Assembly: GCA_019429425.1 (NCBI GenBank)
Contig: JAHYIU010000003.1
Location: 1 to 64,000, forward strand
Source of the DNA: Candidatus Syntrophosphaera sp.
Lineage (GTDB): Bacteria; Cloacimonadota; Cloacimonadia; Cloacimonadales; Cloacimonadaceae
DNA length: 64,000 nt
Direction: 5' to 3'
Shown: piece by piece, positions 38,877 to 49,398 of the stretch
How the letters are laid out: the number at the start of each line of letters is the position of its first letter
Position numbering within the stretch: position 1 is the stretch's first letter
Notes under the pieces: generated by a model
What the model was told of the DNA's origin: nothing
The model's input: the letters and a program-made list of their open reading frames with translations, nothing else
Database searches by the model: none
Position numbers and translations under genes: made by a program

Positions 38877-41600
38877 ATGCCACGCTTGTCTTTGCTTGTT
38901 TTGCTGCTCATATCAATCCCGCTGCTGCTTGCCGCGGGGGAACTGGCGCTTGATGTGGGTCTGGAGGGATTCGACCCCCGCTCCGAAGCACCAAGCCCCG
39001 GCTGGGGAACCCTCACCGCTCCAGGCCAGCCCCGCCTGCCCGTGAAGACCATCAACGTCATCCTGCCCCCCGGAGCCGCCAATCTGGAGTACTCCCACTT
39101 TTTCTCAGCCCCGGTTTCTTCCGCCGGCCCCGCTCCCCAGCTCAATCCGCCTTTCACTGATGGAGAGCGGTTTCTTGACGCCCCTCCCTTTTCGCCCTCC
39201 TTCCAGGCGGTGAACTTTTTGGGCCTGCACCACTGGGGCGACGTGCGCTACGCCAGCTTCCGGGTCCTCCCCGCAATCTGGGACGGCCAATCCTGGCACT
39301 GGCAGGAAAAGCTCAGGCTCAGCCTGGCCTGGGATGAATCGCGCCTGGCCGCCGACAACCGGATTCCGCCAGTCCTGGGCCTCAAGGATAGGTCCGGAGC
39401 CTCGCCCGCGGCGGGATTCTTCGCCAATCCTGAGGATCTTTCCCTCCACTACCGGGAATCGCAGGCCAGGAATTACGACTATCTGATCGTATCCACGCCA
39501 GCGCTTTACGCCGCGGTCTCAGACCTGGAAACCTATCGCCAGAGCCAGGGCCTGGTGACCGCCTTTGCAGATATCTCCGCCATCCTGGCAACCAGCCCGG
39601 GAGCCAATCCGGGAGCCAAACTGCGCAACTATCTGATCTCCGCCTATGCCGCCCAGCCCTTTACCTACCTGCTTTTGGTGGGCGATCACGACACCGTCCC
39701 GGTGATGCACCTGACCCCGGAGCCGGACGGAACGGAGCTTGTGGCCTCGGATTTCTTCTACGGCGACCTGAGCAGCGTGATCGACTCCGATGGGGACGGG
39801 ATCCTGGGCGAATATTCACCCGGCGAAGGGCTGCAGGACTGGCTCTGCGACTTCACCCCGGAGATCTTTGTGGGCCGCATCTCCACCAACAGCACGACCG
39901 TGGCGGCCCAGATCGCCGCCCGCACCGTGGCCTACGACCAATCCACCGCCCCCTGGAAACAAAGCGCCCTCCTGCCCGCGGCCTACCTCAATTACCAGGG
40001 CGAGCCGCTCTCCGTCTTCCTCCAGACCGACGGCGCCACCCTGATGGAATATGCCAAAGCCACAGTCCTCAGCGATTGGCAGACCACCACTTTGTATGAG
40101 CAGACGGGCTTCGTGCCTTCCTACCCCAGCGATCTGCCTCTGGACTATGCGAACCTGAAAAACCAGCTCAGCGCCAACAGCTATGGCATCCTGAACTGGA
40201 GTGCCCACGGCTCCGCCACCACCTCGGCCCGCAAGGTCTGGATCGACGATGCCAATGACAACGGCCTTCCGGACGCCACGGAGATGAGCTGGCAAAACAT
40301 GGTCAACAAAGCCACTTTCGACAACCTGGCCAATCCCGACGGACTGATCCTCTTCTGCGCCTCCTGCTACAACGGCCAGCTCGACTACTCCTATTCCAAC
40401 TCCTGCCTGGCGGAATACGCCCTGGAGAAAAAGGCCGTCAGCGTCCTCGCCGCCACGCGCACAGGCTGGTACAAGGTCGGCTGGGCCAATCCCGGCTGGG
40501 GCGGGCTTACCTCCTATAACCTCCACTGGCTGGAAAACCTGGCTGAGAATCAACTTTCCACCGGCGCCGCCACCGGCTTCACCAACCTCATCCACACCCA
40601 GTATTACCTTTTCGGCGATCCCGTGGACGATGGCGGGATCATCTGGCCGGAGCTGAAAAACGTCTATACCAACCTCCTCTTCGGCGATCCGGCCGTGCGC
40701 CACTCCGGAACCCAGAACCCGCCCCAGGCCGAGATCCTGGTCTATGAACCCTCCGGGGAAAGCGGACCCAGGATCGTGGACGCCATCAACGCCAACGGCC
40801 GCTTCAACGTGATCTACACGGACAAGCTGATCCCCGATTACGACTACATCAGCCGCTTCGCGGCGATATTCTGCCTCTTCGGATGGGGATTCCAGGCCCA
40901 CGTGCCTGATCCGGACTCGCTGGACCACGCTATGCTCGATAGTTACCTCGCAAATGGAGGCCGGATCTATCTGGAAGGCGATCTGCCCTGGGACCCGGGC
41001 GATTCTTTCCAGGCCAGATTTGGGACCATCGCCCCGCTGGATGTGGTGGTCAATATCGAACGCCTGGCCTGCCCTCTGGGCGATCCGGAACAGATCTGGG
41101 ACTACAGCCAGTCCGCTCCCGAAACCTATGCCGCCCTGCCTCTCGGACCCACTGCCCTCACCCTCTTCAGCACGGCCAACCTGATCCACGGGGACAATTC
41201 CGTGGGGGTCTACAACAGCGCGGAGGGCCACAAGACCATCGCCTCTTCCTTTGCCCTGGCGGATGTGAGCGACACCCAACCCGGCCTGGCCAGCCTTGTG
41301 GGCCTGATCCTGGGCTGCTTCGACGTGACCGCCAATCCTTATATCAAGCCCCTGGCCCCATCCGGCCTTGCGATCGCCATGCAGGGTGAGGATGCCATTC
41401 TGAACTGGGACCTCGTGACGCAGAACCTGCTTGGGCAGACCGTCGCAATTGGCCATTATGAGCTCAGTTTCAGCCTTGATGGGCCTGAGGGGGAATACAA
41501 CCCTCTGGGCAGTTCATCCACACCCCAATTCATCCACGTGGGCGCCGGAACGCTTTATCCAAGAGCGTTTTACAGGGTGAGCGCTGTTTTGGGAGAATGA
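38877..41600 (+). CDS. Gingipain-like C25 family cysteine peptidase
   Basis: The 907-aa protein starts with a signal peptide (PRLSLLVLLLISIPLLLAAG), then a propeptide-like region with the typical GWGTLTAPGQPRLPVKTINVILP stretch (about 38-60). The C25 catalytic domain follows (about 200-560). Likely catalytic H444 lies in NWSAHGSATTS and C497 in CASCYNGQLDYS, matching the HGS...CxNG pattern of gingipains; FYGDLSS...DLPDYSPGE-like acidic turns precede them. A flavodoxin-like stretch (IVDAINANGRFNVIYTDKLI) and a fibronectin-like tail (FYRVSAVLGE) follow. It should be an exported endopeptidase. No T9SS type-A domain is visible at the end. Start chosen for ggagg before the ATG at 38877. Confidence 0.85.
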   Translation: MPRLSLLVLLLISIPLLLAAGELALDVGLEGFDPRSEAPSPGWGTLTAPGQPRLPVKTINVILPPGAANLEYSHFFSAPVSSAGPAPQLNPPFTDGERFLDAPPFSPSFQAVNFLGLHHWGDVRYASFRVLPAIWDGQSWHWQEKLRLSLAWDESRLAADNRIPPVLGLKDRSGASPAAGFFANPEDLSLHYRESQARNYDYLIVSTPALYAAVSDLETYRQSQGLVTAFADISAILATSPGANPGAKLRNYLISAYAAQPFTYLLLVGDHDTVPVMHLTPEPDGTELVASDFFYGDLSSVIDSDGDGILGEYSPGEGLQDWLCDFTPEIFVGRISTNSTTVAAQIAARTVAYDQSTAPWKQSALLPAAYLNYQGEPLSVFLQTDGATLMEYAKATVLSDWQTTTLYEQTGFVPSYPSDLPLDYANLKNQLSANSYGILNWSAHGSATTSARKVWIDDANDNGLPDATEMSWQNMVNKATFDNLANPDGLILFCASCYNGQLDYSYSNSCLAEYALEKKAVSVLAATRTGWYKVGWANPGWGGLTSYNLHWLENLAENQLSTGAATGFTNLIHTQYYLFGDPVDDGGIIWPELKNVYTNLLFGDPAVRHSGTQNPPQAEILVYEPSGESGPRIVDAINANGRFNVIYTDKLIPDYDYISRFAAIFCLFGWGFQAHVPDPDSLDHAMLDSYLANGGRIYLEGDLPWDPGDSFQARFGTIAPLDVVVNIERLACPLGDPEQIWDYSQSAPETYAALPLGPTALTLFSTANLIHGDNSVGVYNSAEGHKTIASSFALADVSDTQPGLASLVGLILGCFDVTANPYIKPLAPSGLAIAMQGEDAILNWDLVTQNLLGQTVAIGHYELSFSLDGPEGEYNPLGSSSTPQFIHVGAGTLYPRAFYRVSAVLGE

Positions 41601-41627
41601 AGGCCTCACCCAGATCAAAAGAGATCA

Positions 41628-41722
41628 TTTCACACGGATTAGACGGATTCCACGGATTGGACGGATAAAAAGCTCCAAGCAGATTGGCGCAGCTTTTCCT
41701 TTTGCCCTTTTTCCCCTATTGC
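41628..41722. repeat. ACGGATT and GGCAAAAGG tract between convergent genes
   Basis: Words cacggattagacggattcca and ggacggataaa are followed by agctttt/cccttttgcc tracts. Same families as the 266-731 spacer, inverted. Confidence 0.6.
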
Positions 41723-41774
41723 CCTTTTCCCCTCTAACTGCGCGTTACATCTCTTAACTCCAAATGCTCCGGAG

Positions 41775-43349
41775 CTAATATTTCCAAGCGCTCACCCGAT
41801 AGAAGACCCGCGGTTCGGCCGCCGCCACGAACATATGGGTGAAACTGGTCCCGCTGGTCCTGCCCACCTCGGTGTAGGGACCAAGGATCTCATCATCGGC
41901 GGTGTAATAGATGATGTATTCGTCTGGGGTCACGGTTTGGCCATAAACTGTGAGGGTGACGGGATCCCAGTTCAGGATGGCGTTGCTGCCGCTGATGGAG
42001 ATGTTCAGGTTGTCGGGTTCCTTGGGTATCAAGTCGCCGATCTTGAGCAAAAAGGCGTTGGTCAAATCGGTATCCGGGCTCTGATTGGGATCGGGCAGGA
42101 CCAGACTGCCGAACTGAGCTTCATTTGAATACCAGCCGCCAAGCCTCAGTCCGCCGGAACCGTCCAGAGCGAGCGCGGGACACATGTCCATTCCGCTGGA
42201 ACCAGCCCCCATTGCCCAAAGCCAGTTTCCTTCGGAGTTCAGCTTGCTTACAAAGACGTCTGCCAAACCATGACTGGTGAGCTCGTGGGAGCCAAAATTG
42301 GCAGTGCCCACAAAAGCCCCGCTCACATAAATGGCGGAGGGGCTTTCCACGGCGATGGACAATCCCACGTCGCCTTCTGTTCCTCCGGCCCGCATCGCTC
42401 CCAGCCAGGCTCCGGCGCTGCCGAGTTTGGTGACAAAAATATCGCTAACGCCCGCGCTGCTTAGGTTCAAAGGGCCAAAATCCGCTGTCTCTCTGAATGC
42501 TCCGGTAACATACACCGCGTCCGTGGAGTCAATGGCCAGGGAAATTGCCTGGTCATTGCCCTCACCTCCGGCCCGTCTGGCCCATTCGACAACTCCGGCC
42601 GGAGTGAGCTTGATCACAAAGATGTCATCCCCGCCAGCGCTGGTGAGCAGGTGGCCGCCAAAATCCACCGAGCCGGAGAAGGACCCGGCCACCAAGGCTT
42701 TGCCAGCCGAATCAACAGCGACCGTGAGACCTGTGCTAAGGCCATAATCCGGAAAAAAAACTCCACCCACGGGAACCCCCGTGCTCGACCATACAGCGAT
42801 ATACACATATCCGCTGGTACTACCGGTCACAATGACATTGGCAAAGCCATCCAAAGCGAGTCCATTGGCATAGTCTATCCCCACATCCCCGATCCGCCTG
42901 GCCCAAAGCCAGTTTCCCAAGGGCCCCAGCTTTGCCGCGAACACATCCCAATTGCCGGCGCTGCTCAGGTTTGTGCTGCCAAAACTCACCGCTCCCCGGA
43001 AGTTTCCGGTGATGTAGGAATTGCCCGCCGCGTCAACCGCGATCGAGTTGACCTCAATTTCCTCCGCGTTCCCGGAATGCTGCAGCCACAGCCAATTTCC
43101 CTCCGCGTCTGCTTTAACCACGCAGATGTAATCGGATCCGGTGTGGGAAAAGGTGCCGAATTGACTGGATCCCTGGCATCCGACTGCGGCCCAGGTATTG
43201 CCGCTGGAGTCTGTGGTGATGCTGGTGATAACCTGCGATCCACCTCCGCTGCTGCTATTGATCCAGTTCCAGTCCAGCGTTTGCCCTGATATAAGCGTCC
43301 AGGTCAACGCAATAGCCAGGATCAAAAACCAAGATCTTGCTTTTGGCAT
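41775..43349 (-). CDS. Exported SBBP-repeat protein (524 aa)
   Basis: Signal peptide SWFLILAIALTWTLISGQ, then about seven to eight SBBP repeats, each with a GNSYITGNFRGAVSFGSTNL...DVFAAKLGPLGNWLWARR layout (about 30-435). A fibronectin-like C-terminal domain follows (NLNISISGSNAILNWDPVTL ... FYRVSAWKY). SBBP repeats form propeller-like beta structures in exported proteins of the FCB group. Unlike the 60392 protein it has no T9SS sorting domain. The ATG has GGAGG six bases upstream. TTGACA (43404-43399) and TATAAT lie upstream. Function unknown; a structural or binding surface protein is likely. Confidence 0.75.
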   Translation of the reverse strand: MPKARSWFLILAIALTWTLISGQTLDWNWINSSSGGGSQVITSITTDSSGNTWAAVGCQGSSQFGTFSHTGSDYICVVKADAEGNWLWLQHSGNAEEIEVNSIAVDAAGNSYITGNFRGAVSFGSTNLSSAGNWDVFAAKLGPLGNWLWARRIGDVGIDYANGLALDGFANVIVTGSTSGYVYIAVWSSTGVPVGGVFFPDYGLSTGLTVAVDSAGKALVAGSFSGSVDFGGHLLTSAGGDDIFVIKLTPAGVVEWARRAGGEGNDQAISLAIDSTDAVYVTGAFRETADFGPLNLSSAGVSDIFVTKLGSAGAWLGAMRAGGTEGDVGLSIAVESPSAIYVSGAFVGTANFGSHELTSHGLADVFVSKLNSEGNWLWAMGAGSSGMDMCPALALDGSGGLRLGGWYSNEAQFGSLVLPDPNQSPDTDLTNAFLLKIGDLIPKEPDNLNISISGSNAILNWDPVTLTVYGQTVTPDEYIIYYTADDEILGPYTEVGRTSGTSFTHMFVAAAEPRVFYRVSAWKY

Positions 43350-43665
43350 GTTTCCTCCCCATGATTGTTTATTATACTAGAATTAATTACCCTTTTTTTG
43401 TCAATGATTTTATGGGCGTGCAGGTTGAATAGCAATTGTGTTAAGCCTCTCTTTCAAACCAAGTAGTTCCAGTTGTCAGCCGCGGCTTGAGGTGGTGGCA
43501 AATTCCCCTCGGCCACAGCGGCATTGGCCTGATGCCCCAAGTTCTCAGAGGATCGGAATCCTCTAGCTACAATCACTGTTGTGGCGTTTACCTGATTCCT
43601 CCGGATTTCACCCACTTTTCCAACCTACTTTTCCACCCTATATCCGGCAATTTTCTGGGGTCGCC
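43350..43665. other. Spacer with promoter boxes and dispersed repeats
   Basis: A TTGACA box (43399-43404, minus) serves the SBBP gene. ggtggcaaattcc near 43495 resembles the last hairpin of the multi-hairpin repeat, and gaggatcggaatcctc with gctaca at 43549-43575 matches 11943-11968 inverted. No gene is visible. Confidence 0.5.
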
Positions 43666-43747
43666 CCCCTTATCAATACGGTGTCAATACGGACTCATTA
43701 CGGACAAAGTCCGTAATGAGTCCGTATTGATAGCGTAATGATAATGA
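43666..43747 (-). repeat. 81-bp palindromic repeat, copy B (inverted)
   Basis: Reverse orientation of the family: ccccttatcaatacggtgtc, then atacggactcattacggac, aaa, its inverse, and gatagcgtaatgataa. Here the central stem is fully paired. Confidence 0.85.
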
Positions 43748-43910
43748 GGGCGATGGCTCAAGATGGGTGGGTCTCTCTTTCCAACTGAGTGTTTCAGCCC
43801 CCTTGGTGCCGTCCATTCCTTATCCGGTCTCTTTGCCCGTCCTTTCGATCCCCATTGAATGACCTGGTGGCTGGGATCTGCTCGCCTTTTTCGTGCCGAT
43901 CTGCGTGAAA

Positions 43911-43946
43911 GCAAAAAAACGGGCCGGCCGCTTTGGCCAACCCGCT
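43911..43946 (-). terminator. Rho-independent terminator of the 48-aa gene
   Basis: Read on the minus strand: stem CGGGTTGGCC / GGCCGGCCCG (10 pairs, two G-T) with loop AAAGC and seven T. It begins about 30 bp after the stop codon at 43970. Confidence 0.75.
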
Positions 43947-43969
43947 TTATGGAGGGCTATTGGTATGCT

Positions 43970-44116
43970 TGTTCAAGACTGGCGGATCCGGGTCGTAAGC
44001 AATCCCTGGCGGCTGTTCCTCCAGATCTTGAGGATATTTATCTCAGGCACCTGGACGGGCGTGGGATTTGCTCCGTTGCCCTGGGTTTGGTTGGGGCTGC
44101 GTTTGATGCTGTTCAT
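43970..44116 (-). CDS. Small hypothetical protein (48 aa)
   Basis: The ATG at 44116 has a strong AAGGAG seven bases upstream, and the frame of 48 codons (MNSIKRSPNQTQGNGANPTP then VQVPEINILKIWRNS...) ends in TGA, followed by a good terminator on the same strand. The peptide is basic and polar at first and ends amphipathic; there is no signal peptide. No family recognised. A plus-strand frame (43965-44153) covers the same DNA, but it has a weaker ribosome site and would run against the terminator. The codon content cannot settle the matter at this length. Confidence 0.5.
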
Positions 44117-44293
44117 TTTGGGCTCCTTTAAATTTGAATTTCTAACCATCTAACGAACGGGGGCGGCAAAGTGTTGAAAAAAAATTCTTGACAGGCGGAG
44201 AGCCAGCCCTCAGATAGGCGGAGAGGATGATACGATGGAAAAAACGGAAGCGCGGGAGGATTGCCGGAGGCTCGGGCCAGGGGGCGGAGCAGT

Positions 44294-45628
44294 GTGAAAA
44301 AGCTCTTGCTGCTGGCCCTGCTGGCCCTGCCCCTGTGGCTCGCGGCCCAGGACCTGCCCTTCACGGTGCGGGCCAAAACCAAATACAGCGCCTCCGGCAT
44401 GATCGGCTACGAAACTGTCGATTCCCTTCGCTATTACCAGCTCCGCCTGATCCACGAATTCTGCTATCGCAAGTTCGGCCTGGGCCTGGACCTGGATTTC
44501 CTCTTCGACAAGCACCTCAACCTACGCAAGGCCGATTGGGACGACCTCCAGGACGCCCTGGACAAGATCTACTACTTCAAATACGCCAGCCCGGGTGATC
44601 CCTTCTACTTCCATCTGGGCGGATTTCCCGGCCTGACCATCGGCAACGGGCTGATCATGCAAAACTATTCCAGCATGAAGCTCTATCCGGAGCTGCGCAA
44701 TGCCGGCCTGATGCTGGGCGGATGCCCCCGCTGGACGGGAGATCCCGGCTTCGAGGTCTTCAGCTCGGACATCCGCAAAAACCAGATCCTGGCCTTCTCT
44801 GCCCGGGCCCGCCCTTTGCCTGACTCCACCCATAAATTCCTCAGCGGCCTGGTTCTCGGGATATCGGCTGTGGCGGACCGGGACCAGTATGGCAACCTCA
44901 AGCGCCTCGTCGATCCGGATTTTCAATGCGACGTCGAGTCCCTGGAGAGCGATCCAGTCGCGGAGTTCGGGATAGCCTACAGCCTGCCCCTCTTCCGAAA
45001 CGACAAGCTGGAGTTCGGCCAATACGCCGAGTTCGCCCACATTCTGGACAACGGAAGTGGCGCCATCCTGCCCGGGATCTGGTTCGACCTCGACGTGTTC
45101 AGGCTGAACCTGGAATACAGGTTCTACGGCAGCCGCTTCACCCCGGCCTTCTTCGATTCCGATTATGAGGAGGACCGGGCCTTTCAGCCGGACGCGGAGT
45201 GTTCGGAATTCAGCACCAAAGAGGAACTCCTGCAAGGCTACAAGCCAGCCCAGGGCTTCAACGGCAGGGTCGAGGCCTTCTTGTTTCAGAAAGTCAAGGC
45301 CAGCTTCGCCTGGCAAAACCTCATCGGACGGGACCTGGACACCGGAAAATCCCTCTGGATGAGGATCTTGGTCGATACCCGCCATAAGAGCCTGGAAAAC
45401 TTCTCCCTGGCCTACAATAAGACCAAGACCGCCAGTCTGGGCATCGACAAATTCGTTGAGCCGAACGCCGAGATCAAGGCCACGGCGATGTTCCGGGTCT
45501 ATAAGAACCGCTGGTTCCTGATTGCCAAATACTCCGAAAGCTACAAGGACCGCGACGGTAACGGCGTGATCACCTGGGACAAGGAAACCAAGCGGAGCGG
45601 GGGTTTGGGGGCCAAATACCTGTATTGA
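44294..45628 (+). CDS. Outer-membrane beta-barrel protein (444 aa)
   Basis: The GTG at 44294 (ggag upstream) opens a signal peptide (KKLLLLALLALPLWLAAQ), followed by about 420 residues of alternating strands with many aromatics and turns (LRYYQLRLIHEFCYRKFGLG, FRLNLEYRFYGSRFTPAFF, GRVEAFLFQKVKASFAWQNL). It ends LGAKYLY, aromatic like a barrel. The segment FHLGGFPGLTIGNGLIMQNY resembles other FCB barrel proteins with a helix-hairpin-type pore entrance, but no named family is certain. A TTGACA box lies at 44188-44193. A TTG at 44261 could also start the frame; the signal peptide favours 44294. Confidence 0.65.
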   Translation: MKKLLLLALLALPLWLAAQDLPFTVRAKTKYSASGMIGYETVDSLRYYQLRLIHEFCYRKFGLGLDLDFLFDKHLNLRKADWDDLQDALDKIYYFKYASPGDPFYFHLGGFPGLTIGNGLIMQNYSSMKLYPELRNAGLMLGGCPRWTGDPGFEVFSSDIRKNQILAFSARARPLPDSTHKFLSGLVLGISAVADRDQYGNLKRLVDPDFQCDVESLESDPVAEFGIAYSLPLFRNDKLEFGQYAEFAHILDNGSGAILPGIWFDLDVFRLNLEYRFYGSRFTPAFFDSDYEEDRAFQPDAECSEFSTKEELLQGYKPAQGFNGRVEAFLFQKVKASFAWQNLIGRDLDTGKSLWMRILVDTRHKSLENFSLAYNKTKTASLGIDKFVEPNAEIKATAMFRVYKNRWFLIAKYSESYKDRDGNGVITWDKETKRSGGLGAKYLY

Positions 45629-45815
45629 TCTTCCTGCGGTGGAAATTTGAGTTTCATACGGATTGAACGGATGGAACGGATTTACGGATAAAGATATCGA
45701 CCAACCGGAACACTGCCTTCAGGCGGTCTCTTTGCACCCACCGCTATGATCTGTCACCCTCCGGGCTGCTTTTACTTGATAAGCCTTAACTGACCCATTC
45801 GATTTGAAAGAGAGC
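45629..45815. repeat. ATGGAACGGATT tract and GGCTCTCTTTCAAATCG word
   Basis: Contains catacggattgaacggatgg-like words (45657-45690), accgctatgatctgtc (about 45738, also at 26033), and gatttgaaagagagcc (45801-45816), which recurs inverted near 62257 and as a variant near 62422. No gene is visible. Confidence 0.5.
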
Positions 45816-45847
45816 CAAAAAAAAGCCCGGGAGCTGATACCGGGCTT
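45816..45847 (-). terminator. Terminator of the rpoD transcript
   Basis: On the minus strand: stem AGCCCGG / CCGGGCT with a 9-base loop and eight T, about 55 bp after the rpoD stop codon. Confidence 0.8.
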
Positions 45848-45900
45848 GATCTATACTTAATGCCAGGTATGGGTAGGACCGGCATCCCACCCCACGGGGG

Positions 45901-47640
<1,740 letters not shown>

Positions 47641-47667
47641 TAATGCTCCTTGCGGGTTGGCAAGCCC

Positions 47668-49398
47668 TCAATACAATATTTTTTGGACGACCTTGCGGGT
47701 CATCCGGCGGTAAATTTGGGAAAGTTCTTTCTTCTCCCGGAGCAGGTCCCTGTTTCCGGGATCGGCGATTATCCTCCGGTCCAGCTCGCCCAGGTCCTTC
47801 TGCAGCTTGCGCAGCTTGACCTGCGTGAGGATGGCGTCAAAGCTCATATCCGGCAATTCTGCGAAAAAAAATTCGGCCAAAAGGTCCCTTAGCTCCTTGT
47901 TGTCCAAGTTGTCGAGCAGTTTGGCGGGTTCTTCGATGTCCTCTGCGGAAGCGCTGGCCATCAGATGTTTATAGAGTTCCCGATACGCTCTGTTATTAAA
48001 ATAATCGGGAGAGAGGCTTTCGGCAAGTAAATTGAACGAAGCGGCGTCCTTGAGGGCCAGGATCAGCAGATAGCGCTCCTCGGAATATTCTTCCAAGCTG
48101 GGCAGGGAAGGCGGCACGGCCTGGCTTTGGGGGCTTTGGTAGCTGCCTGAGGTGCGCCGCAGCTTGGAGAACAGGGCGCTGGAAGAAATCCCGAAAGACT
48201 CGGCGGTTTCCTTGACGATCAGTTCGCGCCGGACGGGGTCGCGCAGGCCGCGGATGGCGTCCAGGACCTGGTCGATGCGCTCACCCTCTGGCGTTTTGCC
48301 GGGCATCGCGGCCAGGAAGGGGATCACGCCCTTGGCGGCTTCGATCCGCTCCCGCAGGGCGTCCGGGCCCTCTGTCAGGAGGAAGGAATCGGGGTCGTGC
48401 TTGTTCGGAAGCTCGATGATCAGGGCTTCCAGTCCCTTGGAAAGGCACATCAGGGCCCCGCGCAAGGCGCTCGCGATCCCGGCGCTGTCGCCGTCGTAAA
48501 GCATGTAAACCTTTTTGGCATAGCGGGATAGCAGATAGATCTGGTCTTCCGTGAGCGCGGTGCCCAGCGAGGCCACGGAATTGAGGAAGCCGCCCTCATA
48601 GAGCCGCAGAAAGTCGAAATAGCCTTCGCAGACCAGGGCGCTTCCGGCCTTGGAGATCTCATACTTGGTCTTGAAGAGGCCGTAGAGTTCCTTGCCCTTG
48701 GTGTAAAGTTCAGTTCCGGAAGAATTTACGTATTTTCCGAGCTTGCTTTCGGGATCGAGGATCCGGCCGCCGAAGGCGATCACCTCGCCGATGTTGTTGT
48801 GGATGGGGAACATCAGGCGGTTGCGGAAGAAATCCACCAAATTGCCGGAGTAGTTGCCAAAGAGGCCGGATTCTTTGAGCAGAGAGACGGAATGGCCTTC
48901 CTTGAGCAGGTGGTTGAGCAGAGCCTTTTCGCCATTCAGGGCGTATCCGAGTTCCAGGGTTTTGGCGGTTTCGGGGCTGAGCGAGCGCTCATTTAGGTAA
49001 TCCAGCACCTGTTTCCCGTGCTCGAAGAGGTTGGCGGCAAAGAAATCCCGCGCCGTGACGTAGATCTGCAAAAGCTGGTCCCGCTTGGTGGAGACCGTTT
49101 TGGTACGGTCACTGTCCGGAATCGTGATCCCAACCCTTTGGGCGAGTTTTTTGAGGGCTTCGAAAAAAGTGATCTTCTCGTAATCCTGGACGAAGGAAAA
49201 AACGTTTCCGGCCTTGCCGCAGGCGAAGCATTTGTAGATCTGCTTGGACTGGCTGACATTGAGGGAGGGGTTGGTGTCGTTATGGAAAGGACAGATCCCG
49301 CGCCAGTTCGCGCCGACGTGCTTGAGCGGCAGGTATTCCTGCACGACGTCCACGATGTCGTTGCTGTGCCGAACTTGCTCGATCAGATTCTTGTCCAT
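47668..49398 (-). CDS. dnaG: DNA primase DnaG
   Basis: The 576-aa protein has a CHC2 zinc finger (C36, H39, C57, C60; GICPFHNDTNPSL ... YKCFACGKAG), the primase core and a TOPRIM domain with the acidic motif VCEGYFDF (about 257-264) and YMLYDGDSAG (about 307-316). A C-terminal helicase-interacting region (about 440-576) follows. It makes RNA primers at the replication fork. The normal length and complete motifs show a functional enzyme, distinct from the mobile-element primase at 7359. It starts directly after the mutS2 stop (adjacent bases 49399/49398), so it is co-transcribed. Confidence 0.95.
   Translation of the reverse strand: MDKNLIEQVRHSNDIVDVVQEYLPLKHVGANWRGICPFHNDTNPSLNVSQSKQIYKCFACGKAGNVFSFVQDYEKITFFEALKKLAQRVGITIPDSDRTKTVSTKRDQLLQIYVTARDFFAANLFEHGKQVLDYLNERSLSPETAKTLELGYALNGEKALLNHLLKEGHSVSLLKESGLFGNYSGNLVDFFRNRLMFPIHNNIGEVIAFGGRILDPESKLGKYVNSSGTELYTKGKELYGLFKTKYEISKAGSALVCEGYFDFLRLYEGGFLNSVASLGTALTEDQIYLLSRYAKKVYMLYDGDSAGIASALRGALMCLSKGLEALIIELPNKHDPDSFLLTEGPDALRERIEAAKGVIPFLAAMPGKTPEGERIDQVLDAIRGLRDPVRRELIVKETAESFGISSSALFSKLRRTSGSYQSPQSQAVPPSLPSLEEYSEERYLLILALKDAASFNLLAESLSPDYFNNRAYRELYKHLMASASAEDIEEPAKLLDNLDNKELRDLLAEFFFAELPDMSFDAILTQVKLRKLQKDLGELDRRIIADPGNRDLLREKKELSQIYRRMTRKVVQKILY

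Noticed and set aside
39816-41456. 546-codon antisense frame opposite the C25 peptidase
   Set aside because: Shadow of a GC-rich coding strand; no start signal and low-complexity composition.
43965-44153. Plus-strand 62-aa hydrophobic frame opposite the small minus-strand gene
   Set aside because: A ggaggg lies before its ATG, but the frame runs against a clear minus-strand gene with better Shine-Dalgarno and terminator. Both cannot be supported; I kept the minus one at moderate confidence.
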